Assembly: GCF_900188155.1 (NCBI RefSeq)
Contig: NZ_FZOG01000003.1
Location: 521,537-585,536 of the forward strand
DNA: 64,000 nt
Direction: 5' to 3'
Source of the DNA: Pseudomonas segetis
Lineage (GTDB): Bacteria; Pseudomonadota; Gammaproteobacteria; Pseudomonadales; Pseudomonadaceae
Under the pieces are notes generated by a model. The model was not told the DNA's origin, did no database searches, and saw only the letters and a list, made by a program, of their open reading frames with translations. The translations under genes and the position numbers were made by a program. Shown here in pieces: positions 36,889 to 46,247 of this stretch. The first letter of the stretch is position 1. Each line of letters starts with the position of its first letter.

Positions 36889-38232
36889 GTGTTGCGAAAA
36901 CTTTCGATTCTGTTGTTGGCTGCAGTGGCGCTGCAGGCTCAAGCCAAGGTTGATGAAGCGCAGGCTGGCCGGCTCGGCCAGGACCTGACACCGCTCGGTG
37001 GTGAAATGGCGGGCAATGCCGCAGGGACCATCCCGCGTTGGGAAGGTGGATTGGCGACGCCGCCGGCCAGCTATTCGCCTGGCATGCATCATCCTGACCC
37101 GTACGCGGGCGAGAAGCCGCTGTATCAGGTCAACAGCCAAAACATGAACCAGTATCAAGCCAAGCTGCCTGCGGGTTTGAAAGTCCTGCTGGAAAAGAAC
37201 CCGGATTATCACCTGCGGGTTTTCCCGACCCACCGTAGCGCAGCTGCGCCGCAACGTATCTACGATGCCACTCGCTACAATGCGCTCAACGCCCAGTTGA
37301 TATCCGGCGGCAACGGTGTGGAGGGAGTGGCATCGGGCATCCCGTTCCCGCTGCCGCAAAATGGCCAGGAAGCCATCTGGAACCACATCATGCGTTACCG
37401 TGGCGACCAGATCAGCTTTGTGACAAACCAGGCTGCGGTACTATCCAATGGGGCCTACAACCTGCTCAAGCTCGAACGCGATGTGTACTTTCTGTACGGA
37501 CGTGAGGGGGTAACGCCGAAGGATCTTGATAACACCTTGTTCTATTACAAATACAAGGTGGTTGCGCCATCCAAGCTGGCAGGTTCGGCGCTGGTGGTGC
37601 AGGAGACCCTCGACCAGGTACTGGCGATTCGCAAGGCCTGGCGCTTCAACCGTGGCGAGCGCCGTGTGCGTCGCTTGCCAATGCTGGCGTATGACACCCT
37701 GCAGCCGGACACCAACGGTATGGCCACGGCAGACGTTGTCGACTCCTACAACGGCGCACCGAATCGCTATGAGTGGAAGTTGTTGGGCAAGCAGGAAATG
37801 CTGGTGCCTTATAACAGCTACGCGGTACACCAGCAGGGTATTCCCTATGAGACCATTCTCAAGCGCAACACGGTCAACCCTGACCTGCTGCGCTATGAGC
37901 TGCATCGGGTTTGGATTGTCGAGGCGGATTTGCGCAAGGGTTTTAGCCATCCCTATGCCAAGCGGCGCTTCTACATCGATGAAGACAGCTGGCAAATCCT
38001 CGCGGTCGATCTTTATAACAAGGATGGTGAGTTGAGTGGCCTGCAGGAAAGCCATCCGATCAGCTACTACGATGTGCCGATGTTTGGCAGCACCCTGGAA
38101 ACCATCTACGACTTCAAGGGCGAGCGTTATTTTGTCGATGGCCTGGATAACAATGAGCCGATGTACAACTTCAACGTGGGCCTGACCCCGCGTGACTTTA
38201 CGCCACAAGCGCTGCGCCGCTCCGGCAATTGA
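36889..38232 (+). CDS. DUF1329 exported protein
   Basis: 447-residue protein with a signal peptide (MLRKLSILLLAAVALQAQAKVDEA). DUF1329 proteins are predicted to be periplasmic or outer-membrane-associated and are often linked to lipid or sterol metabolism; no reaction is established. The start is GTG at 36889, supported by GGGGGAG 5 bases upstream; TTG follows immediately in frame. It stands alone, without the DUF1302 partner gene that often accompanies it. A terminator follows within 12 bases. Confidence 0.88.
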   Translation: MLRKLSILLLAAVALQAQAKVDEAQAGRLGQDLTPLGGEMAGNAAGTIPRWEGGLATPPASYSPGMHHPDPYAGEKPLYQVNSQNMNQYQAKLPAGLKVLLEKNPDYHLRVFPTHRSAAAPQRIYDATRYNALNAQLISGGNGVEGVASGIPFPLPQNGQEAIWNHIMRYRGDQISFVTNQAAVLSNGAYNLLKLERDVYFLYGREGVTPKDLDNTLFYYKYKVVAPSKLAGSALVVQETLDQVLAIRKAWRFNRGERRVRRLPMLAYDTLQPDTNGMATADVVDSYNGAPNRYEWKLLGKQEMLVPYNSYAVHQQGIPYETILKRNTVNPDLLRYELHRVWIVEADLRKGFSHPYAKRRFYIDEDSWQILAVDLYNKDGELSGLQESHPISYYDVPMFGSTLETIYDFKGERYFVDGLDNNEPMYNFNVGLTPRDFTPQALRRSGN

Positions 38233-38243
38233 GGCACACGCGG

Positions 38244-38268
38244 AAAAGCCGCCTTAGGGCGGCTTTTT
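38244..38268 (+). terminator. Rho-independent terminator
   Basis: AAAAGCCGCC (38244-38253) pairs with GGGCGGCTTTTT (38257-38268) over a very short loop and ends in a T5 run, directly after the DUF1329 gene. Confidence 0.88.
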
Positions 38269-38968
38269 GTGTGTGACTGCTGATACAGTTCCAACACGTT
38301 ACGCAGGTGGAGCTACGGAGATACAGGTGAAACGGGGCCGCTCATCACGGCTATAAATGTTGCCTATGTGCTGTGCTCTGAATACTTAGCAACGTTGTCA
38401 TTCGCGGTTCTGCAGTAGGTCCAACCGGTCTGAGCGCTGCCAACTCCAGATTTGCTGGTGGTCATCCGACCTATGCTGGTTTGCGGCTACAAACTGTTGG
38501 TGCTGAACGTTGAGCTGGCCACGCTACGTGGAGTTTCCAGGCCCAGTTGTCGGCTAACTTGAGGGTTTTGATACTCAACCAGTGGCAAGGTCGTTGGCCT
38601 CGTGTACCGGCTCTTGTCAGGCAAGAGCATGAGGTGCGTAGGATGTTCGGCCCGCTTTGTTGATGGTTCAGCTCAAAGCAGACAAGCTGCCGTAAAAACC
38701 GATTCCTTCATATAAAGCTCCTGTGCAACTGTTCATGAGTTCAATCTACTCCAAGGTAACGCCTGGCGTTAGATGGATTGGTCATAGCCAGCGAATTGAT
38801 ATTCCCTTAGCACCTGATGTCGGCCTGGAGGCCCGTGAATACGGGCGATTAGCCTGACTCCACGGGGTCTTGTGCCTTCGACCAGTCGTCGAGATGGTGT
38901 TCACTGGCCCTTCAAGCTGTCACATTCCTGTCTGCTTAAGCATCAAGCACGGCATCCACGAGGATAGA
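38269..38968. other. 700-base gap with no intact gene, possible decayed element
   Basis: No ORF here has a ribosome site and a recognisable product. One broken frame around 38600-38660 reads RQEHEVRRMFGPLC. This is loosely like the GHEVRLxxP stretch of IS110-family transposases, but it is interrupted by stops on both sides. The base composition is lower in GC than the neighbours. A relic mobile element is possible but unproven. Confidence 0.35.
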
Positions 38969-40903
38969 TTGTTGATTTACGACAGCTTGCACCGCACCTT
39001 TGGCTACCAGCAGTTTCGTCCTGGCCAGGAGGCCGCGATCAAGGCCGTGATGGCAGGGCGTTCGGTCGCGGCAATATTTCCCACCGGCTCCGGCAAGTCG
39101 ATGTGTTATCAGTTGCCCGCCATGCACTTGCCCCACCTGACGCTGGTGGTCTCGCCGCTGCTGGCCTTGATGCAGGACCAATTGGCTTTTTTGCAGCGCC
39201 ACTCGATCAAGGCGGCCAGTATCGATTCAGCCCAGAGCCGGGAGGACATCGCGCAGGTGATGCATGATGCCAAGAGTGGTGAGCTCAAGGTCCTGATGAT
39301 TTCAGTCGAACGCTTGAAAAACGAGCGCTTTCGCAATTTCATCCAGCAGGTGCCGATCTCCCTGTTGGTGGTGGATGAGGCGCACTGTATTTCCGAGTGG
39401 GGGCATAACTTCCGGCCGGACTACCTGAAGCTGCCGGACTATCGACGCCAATTCAACATTGCCCAGGTGTTGCTGCTGACCGCGACGGCAACCCCGCCGG
39501 TCATCGCCGATATGCAGCAAAAATTCGAGATAGCCGAGGCGGATGTGGTGACCACCGGATTTTATCGGCCCAACCTCAACTTGTGGGTAGAACCGGTGGC
39601 GGGGGCTGACAAGCAGCGGCGCTTGGTCGAGTGGTTATCGGCCAAGGCAGGGCAACCCAGCATTGTCTATGTCACCCAGCAGAAAACCGCCGAGCAGGTG
39701 GCTGATTTGCTGGCAGCCAAAGGTTTTCCTGCCAGTGCCTATCATGCCGGCATGCCACATGAGCGGCGTGAGTCGATCCAGCGCCAGTTCATGGGCGGTC
39801 AGTTGAACTGCATCGTCGCTACCATCGCCTTTGGCATGGGCATCGATAAAAGTGATATCCGCAACGTTGTGCACTACGACCTGCCCAAGTCGATAGAGAA
39901 CTACAGCCAGGAAATCGGCCGCGCCGGACGCGATGGCCAACCTTCGGATTGCTGGGTCATGGCCAACCGCGACAGCCTCAATGTGCTGGAAAACTTCGTC
40001 TACGGCGACACGCCCGAACTGGAAGGCATTGGTTATGTGCTCAATGAGTTGCTCGCCTGTGGCGCGGATGGGCAGTGGGAGCTGACATTCAATGCGCTTT
40101 CCGAGCAAAGCAATATTCGCTTGCTGGCCTTGAAAACGCTGCTGGTACAGTTGGAGCTTAGAGGTGTTATTGCGCCTAAATACGCCTATTTTGCCGAATA
40201 TCGCTTCAAATACTTGATTGAGCCTGAGCAGCTGATCGCCAGATTCGATGGTGAGCGACGAGGTTTCGTCGAGGCCCTGGTGGCGTCATCGAAACGCGCG
40301 CGAACCTGGTGCACTGTCGACTTTGATCAGCTTTACCAACTGCACCAGGCCGAGCGTAGCCGAGTGATAAAAGCACTGGATTACTTTCAGGAAAAAGCCT
40401 GGATCGAACTTGAAAGCAAGCAAATGACCGAGGTTTATACCCTGCTTGACGCTGCATTTGATCCTGCCCGGCTCGGCGCGGAGTTGCATCGCTACTTCAA
40501 GCAGCAAGAGCACAGCGAGATCGAGCGTATTCACGCCATGCTCGACCTGTTTGCCAGCGATCAATGCCTGAGCCAGCGGTTGGCCGGCTACTTTGGCGAT
40601 AGCCAGGCGCCAGTGCGGTGTGGGCATTGCTCGGTGTGCCAGGGCCAGGTTGCCCGCCTGCCAGAGCCGCCGGCACTGGCGTCGCTCGATCAGTACAGGG
40701 TGAGTGACTTGGGCGCTGAATTTATCCAGCGTTACCAGGGATTGAAGGGAGGCATGCCAAGTCACGAATGCCTGACTCGTTTTTTCTGTGGCATCAGCGT
40801 GCCGCTGTTGACCAAGCTAAAGGCGCGCAGCCTGGCGGGGTTCGCTGCTTTGCAGGACTACCCCTACGCCCAGGTGCGTGAGTGGGTCGAGGCCCAGGTG
40901 TAA
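38969..40903 (+). CDS. RecQ-family ATP-dependent DNA helicase
   Basis: 644-residue superfamily 2 helicase. Walker A is PTGSGKSMCYQLP, motif II is DEAHCISEWGHNFRPDY, and motif VI is EIGRAGRDG. The RecQ zinc-binding region appears displaced to the C-terminal part (CGHCSVCQ with an upstream Cys), and no HRDC domain is recognisable. It is therefore RecQ-like rather than certain canonical RecQ. The start is probably TTG at 38969 or 38972, because GAGG (38960-38963) lies 5-8 bases upstream and no ATG fits. The open frame reaches back to 38870. Confidence 0.88.
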   Translation: MLIYDSLHRTFGYQQFRPGQEAAIKAVMAGRSVAAIFPTGSGKSMCYQLPAMHLPHLTLVVSPLLALMQDQLAFLQRHSIKAASIDSAQSREDIAQVMHDAKSGELKVLMISVERLKNERFRNFIQQVPISLLVVDEAHCISEWGHNFRPDYLKLPDYRRQFNIAQVLLLTATATPPVIADMQQKFEIAEADVVTTGFYRPNLNLWVEPVAGADKQRRLVEWLSAKAGQPSIVYVTQQKTAEQVADLLAAKGFPASAYHAGMPHERRESIQRQFMGGQLNCIVATIAFGMGIDKSDIRNVVHYDLPKSIENYSQEIGRAGRDGQPSDCWVMANRDSLNVLENFVYGDTPELEGIGYVLNELLACGADGQWELTFNALSEQSNIRLLALKTLLVQLELRGVIAPKYAYFAEYRFKYLIEPEQLIARFDGERRGFVEALVASSKRARTWCTVDFDQLYQLHQAERSRVIKALDYFQEKAWIELESKQMTEVYTLLDAAFDPARLGAELHRYFKQQEHSEIERIHAMLDLFASDQCLSQRLAGYFGDSQAPVRCGHCSVCQGQVARLPEPPALASLDQYRVSDLGAEFIQRYQGLKGGMPSHECLTRFFCGISVPLLTKLKARSLAGFAALQDYPYAQVREWVEAQV

Positions 40904-40907
40904 GCGT

Positions 40908-41522
40908 TCAGCGGTTGCTTTTATGGCTCTGGCTCAGGGTCCATTGCAGCAGCTGGGTTGAAAGGTTATCGACCGCGCTACCGAAGGCTTCGACAACATT
41001 TTCGACCGAGGTGCCTGTTGCCGCCTGGCTGACGCTGAAGCGTCTGCTGGCGATGATCTGTTGCTGGCTGTCGACCAGTTGTACATCGAGTTGAATCTGC
41101 ACCTGTGGCGCGCCGTTACGGTATTCGCTTTGAAAGGCACGCAGGGTGCTGACCAGTTGCAGGTCGGTTTGCAGGTGGTTGTCATCACTGCTCACGGCAG
41201 CAAAGCTATTGGCACTGATAAAGCTGTCGATCAAGCGATCGCGGAGCATGGTCGGTGCCCGGTCGCTCCAGCGCACGCCTTGATAGGTGCTGACCTGGTT
41301 ACCATCGGGCAGTACGACAATCCGTGAGCTGTCGAGAATCTGGTTGCTGCTGGGGCGATTGACCTGCAAGGTCATGGGGCTGGGTGTTGCCAGAGTGCTA
41401 ACGCTCGGCGCGGTGCCGGGCAAGCGATAGACATGCAGCTGCTCGGGCTCCGGCAGGATAGAGCAGGCGCTGAGCATAAGCGCGCTGAGTGCGAGGGCAC
41501 TGATGCGGATAAACCGGCTCAT
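40908..41522 (-). CDS. ABC-type transport auxiliary lipoprotein (PqiC family)
   Basis: 204-residue lipoprotein with the lipobox LSAC at about residues 17-20. The fold family (PqiC/DUF330) partners with MCE proteins and is expected to sit at the inner face of the outer membrane. It should help move lipids between membranes with the MCE transporter encoded upstream. Its start overlaps the MCE gene stop by 4 bases (ATGA). It is the last gene of a four-gene leftward operon. Confidence 0.9.
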   Translation of the reverse strand: MSRFIRISALALSALMLSACSILPEPEQLHVYRLPGTAPSVSTLATPSPMTLQVNRPSSNQILDSSRIVVLPDGNQVSTYQGVRWSDRAPTMLRDRLIDSFISANSFAAVSSDDNHLQTDLQLVSTLRAFQSEYRNGAPQVQIQLDVQLVDSQQQIIASRRFSVSQAATGTSVENVVEAFGSAVDNLSTQLLQWTLSQSHKSNR

Positions 41523-42433
41523 GGTTGAAACTCCTTGATGGTATCGCTACGCAGCAGGTAGGCCGGGTCGTCTTCAATCCGGCGTGAGAACGAGCGGATG
41601 GTGCTCAGGGTGTCGCGCAGGTCATTGATTGCCGGGCCTAGAGTGCTTACACCCTGCATGCCTTGGCGCAGCGCGTCCCGGTTCTCGTCGAGGATGCGCT
41701 CGATATTGCTGCTGCTGCGTTCCAGCGATGCACTGATGCGCTCGATGTTGGCAAAGCTCTTGCGCCCAGAGTCGTTGAGCAGGCTATTGGCATTGCGCAT
41801 CAGCTTGACGGTTTCAGTGCTGGCGACGCTGATTTCCTGGGCGGTTTTGTTCAGTGTGTCGCGCTGTTCGGCGACCATTGCACTGACTGCTTCGAGGTTT
41901 TTCAGGGTCTTGGAGACCTGCGCCAGGTTCTCGTCGTTGAGCAGGTGGTTGGCTTGGTTGATCAGGTGATTGACGTTGATGACCAGGTCATCGCCGTTGG
42001 CGAGCAATTTTGACAGAGGAGAAAGGTCGGCAATAATCCTGGGCCGTTCGCCATCTTCGCCGAGCAGCGCCGGGCTTTTCGGTGTGCCGCCATGCATCTG
42101 GATGACCGCAGTTCCGGTGATGCCGGTGATCGACAGGCGGGCGCGAGTATCGGTCTTGATCGGGGTGCTGCTGACAATACGTATCCAGGCAATGACCTTG
42201 CGCGGGTCCTTGGGGTCAAGAAACAGGCGCTGCACATCGCCGATGGTGATGCCACTGTATTGCACGGAGCTGCCGCGCGACAAGCCGCTTACTGTCTCAT
42301 TGAATACCACGCTGTATTCGTTGTATTGCTGGTCAGCGGAGTGTTTGCTCAGCCATATCGCAAAGACCAGCGCCGCGCTAACCACCAGCACGGTAAACAG
42401 GCCGATCAAAACATGATGTGCGCGAGGTTCCAT
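41519..42433 (-). CDS. MCE-domain (MlaD-like) substrate-binding protein
   Basis: 304-residue protein with one N-terminal transmembrane segment (VLIGLFTVLVVSAALVFAIWL). A single MCE domain (about residues 40-115, SVQYSGITIGDVQRL) precedes a long helical C-terminal region. It should form a ring or tube that passes lipids across the periplasm. The start at 42433 overlaps the ATPase gene stop by one base (TAATG). Confidence 0.93.
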   Translation of the reverse strand: MEPRAHHVLIGLFTVLVVSAALVFAIWLSKHSADQQYNEYSVVFNETVSGLSRGSSVQYSGITIGDVQRLFLDPKDPRKVIAWIRIVSSTPIKTDTRARLSITGITGTAVIQMHGGTPKSPALLGEDGERPRIIADLSPLSKLLANGDDLVINVNHLINQANHLLNDENLAQVSKTLKNLEAVSAMVAEQRDTLNKTAQEISVASTETVKLMRNANSLLNDSGRKSFANIERISASLERSSSNIERILDENRDALRQGMQGVSTLGPAINDLRDTLSTIRSFSRRIEDDPAYLLRSDTIKEFQP

Positions 42434-43221
42434 TAAGCTCTCCGTGGCGCGTTGTCCGCTGCCTGCTTGGCCGCGCGTCCACGCGGGCCATGAAAATAGT
42501 GTTGAATCCATTGGTCATCGGTCGCCGCGACCTTTTCCAGGGTGTCGGCCACCAGCACACGTTTCTGCGAGAGCACGGCAATGCGGTCGCAAATGGTGTA
42601 GAGCGTGTCGAGGTCATGGGTGACCAAGAATACGCTGAGGCCGAGTGCGTCGCGCAGGGTCAGGATCAACTGGTCGAAATCAGCGGCGCCAATGGGGTCG
42701 AGACCTGCGGTGGGCTCGTCGAGAAACAGTATGTCTGGCTCCAGCGCCAGGGCGCGGGCCAATGCGGCACGCTTGACCATGCCCCCAGACAGCTCCGAGG
42801 GGTACTTGTCGCCAGTCAGGCAGGGTAAGCCGACCAAGGCCAGCTTGACCCGTGCCAGGCGTTCGGCCGAGGCGCGGCTGAGCTTGGCATGCTCGATCAG
42901 TGGCAGCGCGATGTTCTCGGTAACCGTCAGTGACGAAAACAACGCGCCACGCTGGTAAAGCACACCGAAGCGGCGTTCGATCAATGAGCGCTGGTGTTCG
43001 TCCAGCTCCAGCAGGGTTTGTCCAAAAACATTGACGCTGCCTTCGTTGGGCGTGCGCAAACCGACAATCGAGCGCAGCAGCACCGATTTGCCGGTACCAG
43101 AACCGCCGACGACCCCGAGCACTTCGCCCCGGTATAAGTCGAGGTCGAGGTTTTCATGCACGCTCTGCGCGCCAAAGCGATTACACAGCCCGCGCACTTC
43201 AATCACGGCTTCTTTGGTCAC
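42433..43221 (-). CDS. MCE-type lipid transporter ATPase (MlaF-like)
   Basis: 262-residue ABC ATPase. Walker A is GGSGTGKSVLLR, the signature LSGGMVKRAALARALA and Walker B ILFLDEPTAGLDP. It energises lipid transport by the permease encoded just upstream. Translation starts at GTG (43221), with GGAGA upstream. The start overlaps the permease stop by 4 bases (GTGA). Confidence 0.94.
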   Translation of the reverse strand: MTKEAVIEVRGLCNRFGAQSVHENLDLDLYRGEVLGVVGGSGTGKSVLLRSIVGLRTPNEGSVNVFGQTLLELDEHQRSLIERRFGVLYQRGALFSSLTVTENIALPLIEHAKLSRASAERLARVKLALVGLPCLTGDKYPSELSGGMVKRAALARALALEPDILFLDEPTAGLDPIGAADFDQLILTLRDALGLSVFLVTHDLDTLYTICDRIAVLSQKRVLVADTLEKVAATDDQWIQHYFHGPRGRAAKQAADNAPRRA

Positions 43222-44363
43222 CAGCCCATCTCCACCATGAATAACGCGAAGATGGCATCGAGCAGGATCACCACGAAAATCGACTGGACCACGCTGGAGG
43301 TCGTGCGCTCACCCACCGACTGGGCGCTGCCGGTGACCTTGAAGCCTTCCAGGCAGCCGATGATGGCAATCAAGAAGGCAAAGATCGGTGCTTTGACCAT
43401 GCCCACCAGGAAATGCTTCAGCTCAATACTTTCGTGAAAGATGCTGATAAAGCTGGTGACCGAGATATCCAGGGTCAATGCACAGACCATGGCGCCGCCG
43501 ACTATGCCGCAGATCATCGCGATAAACGTCAGCACGGGCAGGGCAATCAGCATGGCGCACACTCGCGGCACCACCAGCAGCTCAATCGGGCTGAGGCCGA
43601 GGGTGCGGATGGCATCGATTTCTTCGTTGGCCTTCATCGAGCCAATTTGCGCGGTGAAGGCACTGGCTGTGCGCCCAGCCATCAAGATTGCCGTGAGCAG
43701 CACGCCAAACTCACGCAGGAAAGAGAACGCGACCAGGTTGATGGTGTAGATACTGGCGCCGAAGTCGGCCAGGATTGTGGCACCTAGAAATGCCACCACA
43801 GCGCCGACCAGAAAGGTCAGTAGCGCCACGATTGGTACCGCATTGAGCCCGGTTTGTTGCAGGTGCGAGGTCAGCGAGGTGATGCGCCAGCGGCTGGGCT
43901 TGAGCATTACGCTGAGCATGGTGCAGACGGTCAATCCAAAAAAACCGACCAGCTCGCGGGCCTTGCAGAGGAAATCGTCAACAGCAATGCCGATGTGGCC
44001 GAAAAACTCACTGATGGATGAAGGGCGGGGCGCAGGGGGCGTCTTTCTGGATTCAGTGATGGCATGACCCACGCTTTGCAGCAGTTGGCGCCGTTCTGCG
44101 CTCAGTTGCGGTGAGCAGGTTTCAAGGGTCTCAAGCCGCGCTTCGCCGAGTAGGTCGACCAGCAGTGCAGCGCCAGCGGTATCCAGTTGGTTGATGTCGT
44201 TGAGGATGATCGTGGCATCGGCTGCTACATCTTGCCGGGCTTGCATGACTTGTGGTTCGAGCGTGGCGAAGTGTGCCAGAGTCCAATCGCCGCCAATACG
44301 CAGGCCAGAACCTGCATCCTTGCGGTCTAATGGAAGCGCGTTGATAAAGGGGGCTGTCGTCAT
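43218..44363 (-). CDS. MCE-type lipid transporter permease with N-terminal STAS-like domain
   Basis: 381-residue inner-membrane protein. Residues 1-110 form a soluble domain that resembles STAS/MlaB (DATIILNDINQLDTAGAALLVDLL). The MlaE permease domain (about residues 120-380) follows, with five or six membrane segments and the EFGVLLTAILMAGRTASAF signature. In the Mla system the STAS function is a separate protein, MlaB; here it is fused. It is first in the operon. Confidence 0.93.
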   Translation of the reverse strand: MTTAPFINALPLDRKDAGSGLRIGGDWTLAHFATLEPQVMQARQDVAADATIILNDINQLDTAGAALLVDLLGEARLETLETCSPQLSAERRQLLQSVGHAITESRKTPPAPRPSSISEFFGHIGIAVDDFLCKARELVGFFGLTVCTMLSVMLKPSRWRITSLTSHLQQTGLNAVPIVALLTFLVGAVVAFLGATILADFGASIYTINLVAFSFLREFGVLLTAILMAGRTASAFTAQIGSMKANEEIDAIRTLGLSPIELLVVPRVCAMLIALPVLTFIAMICGIVGGAMVCALTLDISVTSFISIFHESIELKHFLVGMVKAPIFAFLIAIIGCLEGFKVTGSAQSVGERTTSSVVQSIFVVILLDAIFALFMVEMGW

Positions 44364-44447
44364 GGGTCCAGTTTAGCCTGCTCACCTTGCTGGCAACAGT
44401 AGCAAAATTTGCACTGCCACAACCGAACCAGGTTGTTTGTGCAGCGT

Positions 44448-44467
44448 CTGGGGCGCTGGGCTAGAAT
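44448..44467 (+). promoter_or_regulatory. Possible -10 region of the DUF3465 gene
   Basis: TAGAAT at 44462-44467 is a good -10 hexamer 58 bases before the start codon. The best -35 (TTGTGC) is 19 bases upstream of it, a longer spacing than ideal. Confidence 0.3.
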
Positions 44468-44524
44468 CCTAGCCTCCACAGGGACAGTCGCCAAATGCGA
44501 CACAACACATGGACTGGAATCGAG

Positions 44525-44959
44525 ATGAAGAAACTTGCTTACCTGATTGTGGCGCTGGTGCTGGCTTATGGTTTTGCCAGGGAGCAGGGCGTCTCGATCC
44601 CGGGGTTCAGCGACACGGCACCGGCTGGCAACTCCGAGCTCTTGCAGGCCTACAGCCGCCAGCAGAGTGATGTTCAGGTTCAAGGCTCCGGGGTTGTGGT
44701 CAAGGTCTTGCGCGACGATCTCAAAGGCTCGCGGCATCAAAAGTTTATTCTCAAGATTGCAGGCGGCCCCAGCGTGCTGGTCGCCCACAATATTGATCTT
44801 GCGCCACGCATTGACGGCTTGCGCGCCGGTGACAGCGTGGAGTTCTACGGCGAATACGAGTGGAACGCCAAAGGCGGCGTCGTGCACTGGACGCACCGGG
44901 ACCCGGGACGCCGTCATGTTGATGGCTGGCTCAAGCATGACGGCAGGACGTTCGAGTAG
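44525..44959 (+). CDS. DUF3465 family exported protein
   Basis: 144-residue protein with an N-terminal hydrophobic signal or anchor (KKLAYLIVALVLAYGFA). A compact beta-rich domain with an OB-fold-like pattern follows, as in DUF3465 (GEYEWNAKGGVVHWTHRDPGRRH). Function unknown; periplasmic location expected. The ATG at 44525 has GGAATCGAG before it; an in-frame ATG at 44495 is the alternative. It is divergent from the MCE operon. Confidence 0.82.
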   Translation: MKKLAYLIVALVLAYGFAREQGVSIPGFSDTAPAGNSELLQAYSRQQSDVQVQGSGVVVKVLRDDLKGSRHQKFILKIAGGPSVLVAHNIDLAPRIDGLRAGDSVEFYGEYEWNAKGGVVHWTHRDPGRRHVDGWLKHDGRTFE

Positions 44960-44964
44960 CGGTG

Positions 44965-45219
44965 CTAGTCAATCATCTCGGCGCCGGAGATGACCGGGTC
45001 AGGCAGCGAAACCGGCGCCGGTGATATTTGCAGGTACTTGATGCTCTCACGCGGAATCATCAGCAAGTCGCCATCGACTTCGATCGATAGGAACGGTGAT
45101 TCCAGCTGTTTGCGAATTCCCCGCGCAACCTCGACGGGGTCTGCACTTTGCTGGGGGAAACGCATCGCCAAGCGCTGGCCGTCTTGGAAGTACAGGTACA
45201 GGTGTTTGATTGGTTTCAT
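44965..45219 (-). CDS. Small hypothetical protein
   Basis: 84-residue soluble protein not assigned to a known family. It begins MKPIKHLYLYFQDGQRLAM and has no signal peptide or membrane segment. The ATG at 45219 has GGAG 8 bases upstream. It converges on the DUF3465 gene, with 5 bases between the stops. Good ribosome spacing and neighbour-like codon use support it as real. Confidence 0.7.
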   Translation of the reverse strand: MKPIKHLYLYFQDGQRLAMRFPQQSADPVEVARGIRKQLESPFLSIEVDGDLLMIPRESIKYLQISPAPVSLPDPVISGAEMID

Positions 45220-45330
45220 TCAGGTAACTCCATTTACGGGGGTGTCTGGCTGGGCGTAATTTTATCGGATCCTTTCAAAGCCTAGCCGCAGGGGCTGGTT
45301 TGTGTAGTGATTGTACCGTTGTGTTGAAGC

Positions 45331-46236
45331 CTAGGACGAGTCGGCGGCAATGCTCAGGAGTTGCTCGATCAGCCATTGCAGGGCCGGGTCGCGCTGGCGC
45401 TGGCTGAGGCTGACCACTTCGAGGTGGAAGGCCTCCAGCTCGAAGGGCAAGTCGAACAGTTGCAAGGGCAGCAGCGCCGCAAAATGCCGGGCCAGTTGGT
45501 CCGGCAAGACTGCGCCCAGGTCGCTACTGGCAACAATGTGCGCCGCTTGCAGGTAGTTTGGGGTGGTGTAGACCACTTCGCGCTGCAGGCCTTGCTCATT
45601 GAGCCATTGGTCCACCATGCCGCGTGTCTGGCCGCCGTGTACCCATAGCTGGCGAAGCTTGAGGAATAACTCAAGATCCACTCCGTGGCTGACCAGTGGA
45701 TGATCCCTGCGCACTGCGAGCTGCAAGGTCTCGCTGGCCCAATGCTGGCGGCTGAACCGCGCCGGAATGTCCAGGAAACGGCCCAGGACCAGGTCCAGCT
45801 CGCCGTTATCCAGCGCCTCTACGGGCAAGCGTGGATTCAGGTGGTGAATATCAATACGTATGCCTGGCGCGCAGTCACTGAGCTTGCGCATCAACTGCGG
45901 CATGCAGATCAACTCGACATAGTCGGTCAGCGCAATATTGAAGTGTTGGCTGCTGCTGGCGGGATCAAAGGTTTGCCCCGCGTTCAGGCTCTGCTCGATT
46001 TGCTGCAAGGCCATGCGGATCGGCCCGGCAAGGGCCTGCGCCCGGGGGGTTGGCTGCATGGTTCTGCCTGTGCGGACCAGCAGTGGGTCATCGAGCAATA
46101 CCCGCAGGCGATTAAGTGCGTTGCTGACCGCTGGCTGGCTCAGTGCCAGGCGCTCAGCGGCGCGCGATACGTTTTGCTCGCGCATGAGTGCATCGAGCAC
46201 ACGCAGTAGATTAAGGTCGAAACTGAGTATATTCAT
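45331..46236 (-). CDS. LysR-family regulator of the adjacent acyl-CoA operon
   Basis: 301-residue LysR-type regulator. The N-terminal helix-turn-helix is at about residues 5-65 (NVSRAAERLALSQPAVSNALNRLR), followed by a two-lobed effector domain (NodD/LinR-like subgroup from the TDYVELICMP pattern). It is divergent from the acyl-CoA dehydrogenase operon, with 102 bases between starts. A perfect palindrome overlaps its own start codon, so it probably autoregulates while controlling the divergent operon. The effector is unknown. Confidence 0.9.
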   Translation of the reverse strand: MNILSFDLNLLRVLDALMREQNVSRAAERLALSQPAVSNALNRLRVLLDDPLLVRTGRTMQPTPRAQALAGPIRMALQQIEQSLNAGQTFDPASSSQHFNIALTDYVELICMPQLMRKLSDCAPGIRIDIHHLNPRLPVEALDNGELDLVLGRFLDIPARFSRQHWASETLQLAVRRDHPLVSHGVDLELFLKLRQLWVHGGQTRGMVDQWLNEQGLQREVVYTTPNYLQAAHIVASSDLGAVLPDQLARHFAALLPLQLFDLPFELEAFHLEVVSLSQRQRDPALQWLIEQLLSIAADSS

Positions 46237-46247
46237 AGTCTGAATAT
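46229..46247. promoter_or_regulatory. LysR-type operator (ATATTCA-N5-TGAATAT)
   Basis: A perfect inverted repeat with 7-base arms and a 5-base centre contains the T-N11-A LysR box (TTCATAGTCTGAA). It covers the start codon of the lysR gene. Confidence 0.6.
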
